The notes beneath the pieces were generated by a model. The model saw only the letters and a program-made list of their open reading frames with translations, did no database searches and was not told the origin of the DNA. From Mayamaea pseudoterrestris (lineage: Eukaryota; Bacillariophyta; Bacillariophyceae; Sellaphorales; Sellaphoraceae), in the NCBI GenBank assembly GCA_027923505.1, contig BROI01000005.1:1175469-1239468 (forward strand): DNA of 64,000 nucleotides. Direction: 5' to 3'. Below are positions 39,587 through 50,996 of the stretch, piece by piece (the stretch's first letter is position 1; each line of letters starts with the position of its first letter). Both the position numbers and the translations under genes were made by a program.

Positions 39587-42532
39587 ATGACTTTCGATCG
39601 CTCTGAATCCGATGACTCCTTTGCGAGCAAGGTCGTCATTATGGTCGATCCTTACTCGACAGGCTGTCTTATCGCGCAGGAGATTGCAAAGCGCGGCTTT
39701 TCCATCATGGCCGTTTGGTCTAAGGGCTTTTCCATGGAGATGCGTCAGCATATTCCTCGCGCGTGCGGTCCGATTCAGTATATCGCAGAAGTGGAGGAAC
39801 AGGAAACGATCGAGGAGACTGCCAAGGCTTGTCATGCGGCTGCTGGTCCGGAGTTCAAGTTGCATGCCTGTTTGGCTGGTGGAGAAGCAGGAGTTGATTG
39901 TGCTGATGCGCTTTCGGAATGTCTTGGCCTTTTGACAAATGGAACCAACGGCGAGTTTAAGAATCGACGTGATAAGAAAATTCAGCAGGAACTTATTTCC
40001 AAGCATGGGCTCCGATCGGTTCGTCAAGCTGGCGGTGACAAATTTGAAGACATTGAGGCTTTTCTTAAGTCGGAGGATTTTCCAGTGGTGCTTAAGCCAA
40101 CGGAATCGGCCGGCAGTGATGGAGTCAAGCTCTGCAACGATTTTCAGGAAGCCAAAGACCATTTCCATCTTCTCATGAAATCGCAAATGGTCAATGGCGG
40201 CCTGTGCGGAAAAGTTCTTGCCCAAGAGTTCTTGCGGGGCAAGGAATATGTCATCGACCACACTTCCTATGATGGCTGCCACAAGACCAACATGTTGTGG
40301 GTGTACGACAAACGATCGGCGAACGGATGTGCCTTCGTGTATTTTGGTATGATTCCAATCGACTCGGAAAGTGCGGAAGCTCAAATTCTTATACCATACG
40401 TATGTGAATAGAAATTGTTAACGTGCGCTTGCAAATGTTTGACTTGGGACCCATTGGTGACACTCACAACTACTTCCGTGTATCAACAGGTGCGAACTGT
40501 GCTGGATGCCCTCGGTATGCGATATGGACCATCACACTGTGAGGTGATGATGACAAATGATGGGCCCTGCTTGGTCGAAATGAACTGTCGCGCCCATGGC
40601 GGGGACGGCAACTGGCGACCGCTTAGTTCATTCATCACTGGATATTCGCAGGTCGAAGCCACTGCGGACTGCTACGTCGACCCAAAGGCTTTTGGCCGTA
40701 TTCCAGACAAGCCGCCCAGTCCATTTCGAGCGTCGGGACAGGAGGTCATGTTTGTGAGCTTCTCCAAGGGCAAAGTCAAGAGTATGCCAGGTTATGATGT
40801 CATCCAGAAGCTACCGTCGTTTGTTTCATACGAAACAGGAGTCAAGCCTGGATCAGAGGTTGACTACACTGTGGATTTATTTACTGGTATTGGAGGAGTC
40901 ATTCTCATGCACTCGGACATGGACATTCTTGAAAAGGACGTTGAGTTTATTAGGTACTTGGAGAAAATCAATGGCTTCTTTGTGTATGAGCACCAAATGG
41001 AGAATCTTAAGCGGCCTACTGGAGAGTCCATTGTACTCAGCGCAGTTGGAGGCGGCAAGGGCGCTGCTGCGCACCGTCGTGTCTTTTCATCGGATGGGCC
41101 AAATCTGATTCGACACATGTCAAACGATCGCCCGGAACTGCGTGGGCCATTGATGAAGCGCATGACCACTGTTGACTCCTCAAAGGAGTGCGTTGTCATA
41201 GTCGATCCCTACTCGACTGGTTGTCTCGTGGCAGAGGAGACGATGAAGCGTGGCTTCAAAGTGATCGCGCTGTGGACTCGCGGGTTCTCGCTCGAAATGA
41301 GGAAACATGTCCCGCTGAGTGTGGGTCAGTTGAACTACGTGGCAGAAGTGGAAGAAGACGAGAATGGCGACTTGCAGGAAACATCTAACCGTGTTTACAA
41401 AGCGGCTGGGATTTTGCGCGTGGTGGCCGTCATGTGTGGTGGTGAAGCTGGAGTCGATTTGACCGATGCATTGTCGGAAAAACTTGCCCTTCGCACCAAT
41501 GGTACACACATACCCAATAAGCGAGACAAGATGGTGCAGCAGGAACTCATCCGTAAACGGGGACTGCGCTCGATTCGTGGAGCAAGTGGTCGCAAGTTTC
41601 TGGAGGTGGAGCCTTTCTTACGCCGTGAGAAGTACCCAGTTGTTTTAAAGCCAACCGAGTCCGCCGGCTCCGACGGTGTGAAGCTGTGCTATAATATTGA
41701 AGAAGCAAAGGAACATTTCGATGCCTTAATGGCGTCTCAGATGGTGAATGGCGGCCAGTGTGGCGCCGTCGTATGCCAGGAATTTTTGCGCGGCAAGGAG
41801 TATGTGGTCGACATGGTGTCACGCGACGGAAAGCACCGTTGTATGATGGTGTGGGTTTACGACAAGCGAGTTGCCAATGGGTCTGCCTTCGTCTATTTTG
41901 GGTGCATCCCTGTGGATTCTGAGAGTCCCGAGGCAAAAATTGTCATTTCCTACACTAAGCGTGTCCTTGATGGACTTGAAGTGAAGAATGGTCCATCGCA
42001 CAATGAGATCATGATGATGAACGATGGCCCTTGCCTTGTAGAAGCCAACGTGCGATGTCATGGGGGTGACGGTTGCTGGCGCTCGCTATGCCGCGAGTTG
42101 TGCGGTGGCTACTCACAAGTCGAGTGCGCAGTTGACTCTTTCCTGGATGCCAAGGCCTTTGCTATCACGCCAGAGAAACCACCGAGCCCCTTTAAAGCTG
42201 CAGGTCAGGAAGTCATTCTGGTTTCATACGAGCGGGGCAAGGTCAAGTCCACGCCTGGGTTCGATGCTATTATGAAGCTTCCTTCTTATGTCTACCTTGA
42301 GACTGGTGTCCAGGCTGGAGTGGATGTCGACTACACTACTGACCTCTTTACAGGCATTGGGAGTGTGATTCTTATGCACAAGGATGCAGATATTGTTAAG
42401 AAAGATATAGAGTTTATCCGCGATTTGGAGACATCCAACAAGATGTTTGAGCTTGAACCTTCGCAAATACTGTTCAAGTCTCCAAGTGCCAATGCATTGA
42501 ACGACATAGATGGAAATACAGGAAGCTTTTAA
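39587..42532 (+). CDS. Tandem-duplicated ATP-grasp ligase-like protein
   Basis: Exon 1 is 39587-40399, exon 2 is 40490-42532; the 90-bp intron (TAC|GTATGT...CAACAG) joins ILIPY to VRTVLDAL; about 951 aa. Two homologous halves each begin with VDPYSTGCL(I/V)A and contain VVLKPTESAGSDGVKLC (ATP-grasp nucleotide site), QEFLRGKEYV(I/V)D and GPCLVE(M/A)N(C/V)R (Mg-binding Glu/Asn). Each half ends in a module that includes DLFTGIG(G/S)VILMH. ATP-grasp enzymes make an acyl-phosphate and ligate it to an amine or thiol. The halves resemble amino-acid ligases of the BacD type in outline, but substrates cannot be read from sequence. Both halves keep the nucleotide and metal motifs. Confidence 0.88.
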
Positions 42533-42798
42533 TGATTCATTTCAACAAGGTTATCACTACAAGTTATGTAAGCATCTCATCTTACTACGACGTAGTATGC
42601 ACTGGTAAAAGGACCGGTGTTGGTCGTGAAAGCACCTACCGGTAGTAAACCCGTTGAGAAGATAGATGGGCGTCGTACCGGTACCGGGGTTTCTCGTACG
42701 ATAGCCGGCATTTTTGTGTGCGTCGCTCGCACCATAGCCTTGCTACACTCATTGATTGCAAGTACATTTGTTCACCACAGTCTGTCTACAAAAGAATA
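42533..42798. promoter_or_regulatory. BUB3 upstream region with clustered ACCGGT motifs
   Basis: This 266-bp gap has four ACCGGT palindromes or overlaps within about 70 bp (near 42612, 42641 and 42677-42687, including TACCGGTACCGG), 110-190 bp upstream of the BUB3 ATG. It is the densest cluster in the window. Confidence 0.5.
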
Positions 42799-44002
42799 AT
42801 GTCTGACCAGCAGCCTCCAAATACCAAACTGCTCCCTGACTCTTTTAATGATGGTGTAACAGCGATTTCATATCTTCCCAATCCATCGGTGTCTTTGCTT
42901 GCTGCGAGCAGCTGGGATGGGACGTTGAAAGTTTACGATACCAAGGATACATCATTGCAGCTCAGTCAGGCGATGGAGTCGGGACCCTTACTATGTTTGG
43001 CAACTCCTGGAGACAAGGCTGTCGTGACTGGAGGTCTCGATGGATCGATTCGACGCATGGAGCTCTCGTCGCCATCATCTGAATTGATTGGACGACATGA
43101 ACCGAATCTTGGCGACCCGTCGCTATTGGCGTGCTCATGCTTGGCCGCGTTACCTTCTATGAATGTCATTGCATCAGCGGGCTGGAACAAGAAAGTTTCC
43201 ATTTGGGATCTTCGAACACAAGGTGCCATCGCTGTAAGTTCCGTTGCATTGTAAAACTTCATTTACTGTTAGTCAGCCTCTTTGGTATAGGTTTTTCTCA
43301 TTAATTGCCTTTTGTCTTGGCGACAGAATGTAGCAATACAAGAAAAGGCGTATGCTATGGATGCGGACGACGGCCAAAGCCGCCTCGTTGTCGCGACGGC
43401 TGGGCAAGGAACCACCTTCATTGACGTTCGAAAGACAGACCACGAAACGACAGCAATAATTGCATTGGCGCGGCAATCACATCTTAAGCACCAGATTCGT
43501 TCTGTCAAATTTTTCCCGGATGGCAATGGGATTGCCATTGCGTCAATTGAAGGCCGTGTTTCGATTGAACACTTAGAGGATCTGGGGTTGCCTCCGACTA
43601 GCGCCAAGTACACTTTCAAATGCCATCGTGCAAATGATTGTGTGTATCCCGTCAACTGTATTGCTTTTCATCCTCGGTTTGGAACTTTTGCGACCGGAGG
43701 ATGCGACGGAACGGTTGGTAAGGCAATACATGAGTAACTTCGATATAATTTCTCGAATCGCGTTTAAACTTCCTAACTCATTCTCATTTTCAGTGATATG
43801 GGACAGCCAGAATAAGCGAAAGGTGACAGCCCTTCCGGCCTTTCCAACTTCAATTTCGTCTTTAGCTTTCCATCCGAGTGGCAACGAGCTCGCGATTGCG
43901 TCCAGCTATACGTACGAGGAAGGCGAGAGAGAGCACCCCCGCGATGAGATCTACATTCGGCCCGTTTTGGATAGTGAATGCATGCCCAAGCTGAAGTCGT
44001 AA
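42799..44002 (+). CDS. BUB3: Mitotic checkpoint WD40 protein BUB3
   Basis: WD40 propeller that brings BUB1/BUBR1 to kinetochores in the spindle-assembly checkpoint. Three exons: 42799-43233, 43327-43717 and 43794-44002; introns of 93 and 76 bp (GTAAGT...GACAG, GTAAGG...TTTCAG); about 344 aa. Blades contain LLAASSWDGTLKVYD, VVTGGLDGSIRRMEL and VIASAGWNKKVSIWDLRTQG. The family signatures ASIEGRVSIEHLED, YTFKCHRA, YPVNCIAFHPRFGTFATGGC and SSLAFHPSGNELAIASSY follow. ASIEGRV and FKCHR separate BUB3 from the related RAE1 only partly, but overall spacing favours BUB3. Confidence 0.93.
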
Positions 44003-44054
44003 AACCTTTTTATATGAAACCTGGGCAACAAGAGTACTTTCTTATGAAACATAA

Positions 44055-44774
44055 CTATAGACCGAGAGAGTGTAGCATGCGAGTGTACTTGCGTGACATG
44101 CTTTCCGAAATATCGTCGTAGGCCATCATAATCAATCCCCTATTCAGCGTCTCTTGTCGCTGCCGCCGAATTTGTAAAGCTTCCGCCCAAGCTTCATTGA
44201 CCTCTGCTTCTGTGAATCCTTTTGCTTGCGTCAAAATCTGCTTCCGTTCATATGCATTAATCTTCAATTGCCGACGTGTTCGAGGCGGCCCACGCTCCTT
44301 TTCGTACTCATCAACGTCAACGACACATTTCTTCCCCTGTGATTCATAGTCCAGCATGACTGGAGGTCCATGAGCAGCTGCAGGATGGTGCCCGAGCGTC
44401 AAATCAAACTCGCGAATCTCGTGCCGGGAGAAACTGACTTGGCGGCGTTGAATAATTGACGCACTGCCCAGATTTCTCGAGTCACTCGTCTTAAGAATAG
44501 ATTTTGTATAGTATGGAGCACATTGGCAAGCGCATGTGTTCGCACAAGCCGTTGTTAATGACTCAATAAAGCCATTTTCGATTTCTGTTTCGTCGCTCAC
44601 AGACTGTTTTTCATTGTCCTCGCGTCTTTCCACGATATCGTCCTTTTGTAAATGTTGCAATTCTGAGTTCGAATCTGGAGGCAGACATCTAATGCAATGC
44701 GCATTTTCCTTTCCGTCATAGTATACTTCGACACTACCTACGAGGGTCAAGTGATTGCCGCTGTCTGTTGACAT
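44055..44774 (-). CDS. Hypothetical protein of a diatom-typical family
   Basis: 239 aa from ATG 44774. The N-terminal half is acidic and Cys-containing (CANTCACQCAP). The centre carries QVSFSRHEIREFDLTLGHHP followed by AAAHGPPVMLDYES. This (I)REF/Y...G..P....GPP(V/L)..(D/G)(Y/W) signature recurs, as I recall, in many uncharacterised diatom proteins. A basic stretch (RGPPRTRRQLKINAYERKQI) and a helical C-terminus follow. No enzymatic motif. Function unknown; convergent with BUB3 (about 50 bp between stops). Confidence 0.7.
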   Translation of the reverse strand: MSTDSGNHLTLVGSVEVYYDGKENAHCIRCLPPDSNSELQHLQKDDIVERREDNEKQSVSDETEIENGFIESLTTACANTCACQCAPYYTKSILKTSDSRNLGSASIIQRRQVSFSRHEIREFDLTLGHHPAAAHGPPVMLDYESQGKKCVVDVDEYEKERGPPRTRRQLKINAYERKQILTQAKGFTEAEVNEAWAEALQIRRQRQETLNRGLIMMAYDDISESMSRKYTRMLHSLGL

Positions 44775-45498
44775 TGCGAGACTGTCGCTCTGAGGAGAAG
44801 TAATGCGTCTTTGATGAGTCCTTCCACAGACCCGCTAGGTCTGTTAAGTTAAGTTTTTGTATAGAGAGGGCTCGCTGGGACACTGTCAGTGCATACTACT
44901 GGTAGTTTATGATGAAGAGCTTGTTATCGAGGCGAAACAAAAATATGATGTGTGAGGTGCAAAAATAAGTAGCCGATCGGCGAGCGTTTGCGACGGGGCC
45001 CGCGTGTTTTGTCGCCGGGCGGGTTTCCAATTTCTCGATACAAATAAAACTGCTTGCGCCTTGCGTTCCTCCGGCAGGCGGCAGTCATTGCGCTGTCAAT
45101 GCAGAATGCATCACAGCTGGCAATATGCATACATTGTAAGATGATGAAACTATATAATCGTTAGAAGCAATTGACAGCATCATCTTACTCGTAGCTGCCA
45201 GTTTCCATTCTGGAAGGCGACAACAACGAACCTACGGACTCACGACACTGATCAACACAAAACAAACATAGTCGCTGGATGGTGGGCGCAACCAAGCGTT
45301 TCAGCCAATAAAAGAACGAAAGTTAACTTGCTTGTCTTATGCTTTAAAATTTAGCCGCGGCTTGAAAGACGATAAGTTGCTGCAGCCAATCGGGCTTGAA
45401 TGTGTAATGTACAGTGAACTATGAAGACAATGACAAAAGAGGCGCAGTTCTGCGTTTTGCGGTATGCAGACTGATTTAATACAATCATCTCGTATATT
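44775..45498. other. Intergenic region, no gene seen
   Basis: About 720 bp upstream of the gene at 44774 and downstream of the Sel1 gene. A GC-rich patch (around 44990-45025) and an AT-rich right half were noticed. No ORF with recognisable family, no tRNA fold and no repeat were found. Confidence 0.45.
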
Positions 45499-46704
45499 TC
45501 ACGTATCCCGACTCTCCAGCACCTTATTCTTGCGTCGTCCCATCTCTTCGGACGCTGGCCCAATTGTGAAACGCCGTTCAATATTCGCTCCAGTCCCTTT
45601 AACATCGCCGGCCCACTTTTTAGCCTCGGTATATTCGTCATCTCGTGTTGTAGCTTCTAACATCCCAGCGTCCATGCTCTCATCGTCCTCGTTTAACACA
45701 ATGATTACCCGTTCCCTTGCCAAGTGGTGACCGAGCTCGGCAGCCGTCACCAGCCACTCCAAGGCTGCTCCACGATCGCGCGACACACCAACGCCATCCA
45801 AAAGACACTCACCCAGCATGTATGCAGCTCCAGCATGACCCAGATGTGCTGCTTGTCGAAACAACCGCACTGCATAGTCAGGGTTCTCCGGGCAACCCTC
45901 TCCCGTATAGTATGCAACCGCGAGCTCGTACGTAGCCGTAATGTGCCGGTGCAAGTCGACACACCGACGCCACCAGATGACAGCTTCCTCAGGGTTAGTC
46001 TCCATTCCCGGAAGGCGACCTTCATTCAACATGATCGCGTACAGGCACATGGCGTCTGGGTGTCCGTGGCTGGCAACATCTTGGAGTAGCTTGAAGCCAT
46101 GCTTTTGTCGTTCGAGTTCATTCTCCCGGGTTACGTAAAAGCTTGCAATTCGAAATTGCAGATTCTGGCAATTTGCAGCATTGTTTCGGTAGTTTGGGCT
46201 CATGCTACAAAAGCGCAAGTCAAGTTCGAGCGAAGGGATCTCGTCAACCGTCGGAACGTTGCGTGGCCATGTAATGGAATTATGAATCTGAGCATTGGAT
46301 GACTGCGTCACGTCATTCCATCTTCGCACATAATCGAAAAGTAGTGATCGATGGTACTGCAATCCATTTATAAATCTCTCTCGCTCCGAATGCCCGGATG
46401 GATATCCTTCGTCAAATTCGTGAAGTTGCTCGTCACAACGTGTGGTGCTTGCCTTTGGCGTGAGGGCGTAGGCGCTGTGTCTCGACAAATGCTCACATAA
46501 TTTCCGGCATTGTAGCGAGTCAAACATAGATATGGCGACCAATCCCCCACCCAAGATTATGACACTAAAAGTTGCTGGCTCGGACTGCCACAGTCTTTTG
46601 CTTGCAGTGGCAGCCAAACGAGAAGAATAGTGGTACCAGAATGTTGCTGTCTGATTCCTCCATTCTTTCCAAAAATACAGCCTGGTTCTATTCCATCGCA
46701 GCAT
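45499..46704 (-). CDS. Sel1-like repeat protein, membrane-anchored
   Basis: 401 aa from ATG 46704. The N-terminus is basic and aromatic, then a TM helix (ATFSVIILGGGLVAISMFDS) around residues 45-62. The C-terminal half has at least four Sel1/TPR-like repeats of 36 residues: GFKLLQDVASHGHPDAMCLY, EAVIWWRRCVDLHRHITATY, YAVRLFRQAAHLGHAGAAYM and AALEWLVTAAELGHHLARER. They form a helical solenoid used for protein-protein contacts. Sel1 proteins act in ER quality control and signalling, but this one has no further diagnostic domain. Divergent from the gene at 46973, with an ACCGGTACG element between. Confidence 0.8.
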   Translation of the reverse strand: MLRWNRTRLYFWKEWRNQTATFWYHYSSRLAATASKRLWQSEPATFSVIILGGGLVAISMFDSLQCRKLCEHLSRHSAYALTPKASTTRCDEQLHEFDEGYPSGHSERERFINGLQYHRSLLFDYVRRWNDVTQSSNAQIHNSITWPRNVPTVDEIPSLELDLRFCSMSPNYRNNAANCQNLQFRIASFYVTRENELERQKHGFKLLQDVASHGHPDAMCLYAIMLNEGRLPGMETNPEEAVIWWRRCVDLHRHITATYELAVAYYTGEGCPENPDYAVRLFRQAAHLGHAGAAYMLGECLLDGVGVSRDRGAALEWLVTAAELGHHLARERVIIVLNEDDESMDAGMLEATTRDDEYTEAKKWAGDVKGTGANIERRFTIGPASEEMGRRKNKVLESRDT

Positions 46705-46972
46705 GTTTGTAGCTTGACAAGTTTTGCTTCTTCTGTTGATGACAAAATAATGGTCAAGAGTTGAAAGGGTGATGGATCCGCGGATCGATCGAATGATACT
46801 TCAAGCGGGAATCAAAAGACGTTCCATCACCGGTACGACGTCATCTTGATGATTGGCCGTTTGTGCGTGTTCGTCGAACCTCTGCGTCGCGTCGTCAGGC
46901 ACCATGGTCTGGGTGCACACTGCAAATAGGCTAATGAGACCCTGAGATATAGTCAACAGAGACGAGACGATA

Positions 46973-49230
46973 ATGACAAAAGCGCACGAGTATAAAGTCA
47001 TTGCTTTTCTGGCATGCATCGTCATCCACGTGGAATGCCTTTTACCTTCGATGCTGCCGCAAAGGCCGAGCATTGAATCAATTATCAGTAGACGAAGAAC
47101 CTCATGTGTACTCTCCATGGGATTTAGGTCCATGCTCAGAAAACTATCCAAGGAAGCAGATAATGATGATGAGTTACCACCAAGAAAACGTATACAACCG
47201 ATCATTTCTCCTCGCTTGGAAGATCAACTCGAGCGAGAGCATCAGCAGCATGACGAAATCCTCCAACAAAAACCTTCGCCTGCTCCACTACGAATGGGCG
47301 AGACAACTCCGGGAAGTGGTGTCGTCGATGCTGCCAGAATCACCGAGGATGAGTCCATTCAGGATAAGATAAATCGGGTCAAGAGCGGACAAATGACAGA
47401 GGAGGAGAAAAGAGCGTTTCTTGCGACGGCTCTTTCGGCTGGAATGACGCCCGAATCAAGGAAACCGCTCATTCAACCAAAGCGAATGGAGAATTCATCG
47501 GCCTCACCATTCCCAACTGACTCGATACTTCGCAATTTCGTCAGCGGCAAGGTCAAGCAACGCAAGAAAGATATCAGTCTGTCTTCCATTTCTCTAGATC
47601 TAAACACTGACGCAAAAAAGAAGGAGTACATTGACATGATTATGGATCCGGACCGTTTTTCTCGTCGTCTCAAAAACAAATCCAACAGTAGTTCATACAA
47701 CATCCCGTCAAAACCGACAGCGCCAGCAACAGCAACCATACCATCATCGCCGCCACGAGCGCCACAGCAAACTAACAACAACAGTATTGGGGGCATGGAA
47801 GATCTTGGAGCTCGTCTGGGAATGCACGCGATGGAAGAGGAAGTTAGACGCAGAGAGGCCGAGAAACAACGGGCGCGCGAAAAATTGGAGCATGAGGAAC
47901 GCGAGCGACGCGCTGCGATCCAGCAGCAAGAGGTCGAGCAGCGAGCAGCCGAAGTTGCTCGGCGACAGCAAATGGCTCTGAAGCAGATCGAAGAGCAAGC
48001 TCGTAGACAGGAAGTAGAGGAGGAGCAAATGAAAAAGGAAGAGGCAATGGCGGCCGAACAGGAGCGACTTTCGGCATTGCTGAAGCAACAGGAAGCTTAT
48101 TGGACGGAACGACTGGCAAAGGAGAAGGAAGCTAAGGCCAAGCGTGAGCAAGCGGCTCTTTTAGACGCCAAGAAACAGAAGGAACAGGTGTTGGATTATT
48201 CCGCCACCAACAATGTTCAACAGCAGCAATCTCAGTCGACGACAGCGTACAACACTCGACGGCTGGAACAGAATACCGAAGCGCGTCAATCTATGCAGAG
48301 GGAAGAATTTAATCCAAACGAAATGAATCTACTGGAGGAGGTACGAATGAAGCTGTAGCATATCGTCGCGTGTCGCGTGTCAATTTACTGACTTTGATGT
48401 ATATTCCTTGCCAGGCGCAACACTACCGTAATGCCGGCTGGGAACACAATCAACAGGCTATCCAGTGGGGCGCTACGCATACACCTGGCTTGCCACCTCC
48501 ACTCGCCCCTCCTGTTGTGCAATCAGAATCAGATTTTCTCGAGGAACAAGCGAAAAAAAAGGCTGACATTGATCGCGCGCGCGAGGAACAATTTCTTCGC
48601 CTCAAGGAGATGAACTCTCCCTTACCCACCCCTGTTGTTCGCGTACCATCCCCGGCACCGTCACAGCACCCATCGTCCTTGTTTAGACAGCCGCAGCCTG
48701 TGGTAACAAAGTACCGCCCAACTAAAACAACAATCCAAGACATCCAAGAAGCAAGCAGGAATGCCGAAATGCACAAGCGCCAGGATGCACAGCGAAGTCA
48801 GTCTCTACCTCCATTGACTCGCCCTTATGCGGGTTCTTCAGAAATAATGAGACAGCCCAGTATTCCGTCAATATCGCCACCGCCGTATCCTGTGCAGCCG
48901 CCACGACCGTTGACCAGTGACGAATGGATTGGGCAGACGAGGCCGAACTTGTTTGGAGGGACTAATAAACGTGGTCGATCGCCAACGCCAACCCCACAGC
49001 CTGCATTGGCTACGGCGCCATCGACTACGGTGCGACCGGAACGCCAGGGTCCGATTCGTATGCAGCTGCCTCTTGGTGATGACGTTGAGGATGGAGGTAT
49101 TGATGCCAAGGCCAGTAACGGAATGAGCATAGCAGATGCCATGCGTGGCTCGAATCAGCAGTCGGAGGGTGGCGACCAAAGCAAGCGATCCAAGCAGTGG
49201 GGCGTTGACATGAGCCGATTCCTAGATTAA
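46973..49230 (+). CDS. Hypothetical coiled-coil protein with signal peptide
   Basis: Exon 1 is 46973-48340, exon 2 is 48415-49230; a 74-bp intron (GAG|GTACGA...GCCAG) is in phase; about 727 aa. The N-terminus YKVIAFLACIVIHVECLLPS is a signal peptide, and the following basic region may be a plastid transit peptide, though the ASAF motif is not clear. Residues ~275-420 are a highly charged single helix or coiled coil (EEEVRRREAEKQRAREKLEH...). The C-terminal part is Pro/Gln-rich and low-complexity (SIPSISPPPYPVQPPRP). A short conserved-looking block ends the protein (KRSKQWGVDMSRFLD). Function not recognised. Confidence 0.75.
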
Positions 49231-49650
49231 CTGCTGTCACATTGAACCAGCCATAGACACAATACCTAACAAATATACTGTAGTCAAGTAGGCCGTACGC
49301 ATGATGTCAAGGCGCAGAATGATACAAGCCGTGTAGACGGAACAGTACCTTACCAGGCAAATGTTAACCTTTGGATTCTTAATTCTTTACATAAAGCCCT
49401 GACTACCGTAGATTGGGAACTCTCGTTTTGGTCGCCTCCATCTCATACCGGTAGGTAGGATTGAAGAGACAGATAGCTAACCATAAACGAAATGTCTCAT
49501 GTGTGCCGCATTGGTTTTGCGCACGCCGCGCCGTCGCGCGCCGCGAGCCTTGGACGAGCCGCAACCAGCAACCATGGCGATCATTGAGCGGTCGTCAGCA
49601 TAGTAATCTACTGTAGCAAGACTCACCACAGCTTATTATCTGTTGCAAGC
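49231..49650. promoter_or_regulatory. RFC3 upstream region
   Basis: A 420-bp gap. Contains ATACCGGTAGG near 49445 and a short GC-rich patch of CGCGCC/GCGCG palindromes (about 49519-49551). No gene seen. Confidence 0.4.
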
Positions 49651-50820
49651 ATGCTTTGGGTCGATAAGCACCGTCCAAAACGTCTATCCGATCTCTCGTA
49701 CAATGTAGCAGTGTCGGAGCGATTGGAGGCACTTGCAGAGAACTCCGGTTCCATGCCTCATTTGTTTATCTACGGTCCGATTGGTGCTGGCAAAAAGACG
49801 CGAGTATCTGCTCTCTTGTACGAACTCTATGGTCCCGGAGCAGAAAAGCTCAAACTTGATAAGCGTGTCTTCAAGACTCCTACCGACAAGACTGTCGAGA
49901 TCAACATGGTCACGTCCAACTTTCACATTGAGCTGAGTCCTGGAGATGCTGGCCTAAATGATCGATTCGTTGTGCAGGATGTTATCAAGGAAATGGCGGC
50001 CAATAAAAATATCGCTTCGATTGCAACTGGAAGCTCCAAGGCCCCAGTTTTTAAGACCGTCGTCCTTCTAGAAGTTGAACGGTTGAGTCGTCAAGCACAA
50101 GCAGCGCTGCGTCGGACCATGGAAAAGTATGCTTCATCCTGTCGGCTTATTCTATGCAGCAACAGTCAAAGCAAGGTCATTGAGCCGTTGCGGAGTCGAT
50201 GTCTTGGTATTCGAGTCGCGGCTCCTTCCGTCAACGAGGTATGTATCGATTATCGATTGGCCATTGTGAGAAAAGAGAAACCTGGTCGCACTCATTAGTA
50301 TAAGGATCGTCTCGTTTACAATGAAACACAGATTTGCGCCGTGTTGCAAAAGGTTGCCAGCAAGGAAACTGTTACTTTACCAGACGAGCTTGCTGTCAGT
50401 ATTGCTCGCGAGTCAAATCGCAACTTGCGCCGGGGCCTTTTAATGCTTGAAGCTGCGACAGTTCAAAATCGGGATGGCTTGACCAAGGATCAGCCGGTAC
50501 AAAAGACAGACTGGGAGGTATACATTGGCCAACTGGCATCGGAAGTTACTCGAGAGCAAACGCCGCAGCGTCTCATGGCGGCACGCGAAAAGCTGTATGA
50601 ACTTTTGGTAACTTGCATTCCAGCCACTGTCATTCTGAAGACTCTCACAAAGGAGCTCATGAAGAACCTTGATGATGGCCTCAAGATGGAAGTTTCGGAA
50701 TGGGCAGCTTTCTACGAGCATCGAATCGCCATGGGTAGCAAAGAGATCTTTCATCTCGAAGCTTTCATTGCGCGTTTCATGTGTATCTACAAAAAGTATC
50801 TGACCGACTTGTTTGGATAA
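49651..50820 (+). CDS. RFC3: Replication factor C subunit 3 (clamp loader)
   Basis: Small subunit of the RFC clamp loader that places PCNA on DNA. Exon 1 is 49651-50238, exon 2 is 50332-50820; the 93-bp intron (GAG|GTATGT...CACAG) is in phase; about 358 aa versus ~356 in human RFC3. Matches from the start: MLWVDKHRPKRLSDL, Walker A GPIGAGKKTR, LYELYGPGAEKLKL, the ELSPGDAGLNDRFVVQD block, AQAALRRTMEKYASSCRLIL (SRC-containing sensor region, LRSRCLGIRV) and NLRRGLLMLEA. The Walker B equivalent reads VVLLEVERLS; this divergence is normal for subunit 3. The intron falls at the domain boundary. Confidence 0.95.
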
Positions 50821-50996
50821 TTTAGCCATGTTACTACTCTACTACCGCTATTATGTATAAAGAGTCATTGGAAAATGCCTTTTTGGTGTAGTCATGCGAT
50901 ACACGACGAACATGCCGACGACGTATTAAACAATTAGACAAATGATCACCGGTACCGGTACGCTCTATGTCATCAATCAATTAGTTGGCTATACAC

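Noticed and set aside
39572-40384. 270-codon minus-strand ORF
   Set aside because: Antisense to the first ATP-grasp module, whose motifs are clear.
46973-47110. Canonical ASAF plastid motif in the coiled-coil protein at 46973
   Set aside because: A signal peptide is present, but the residues after it (VECLLPS) do not give the Phe at the expected site, so plastid targeting is left open.
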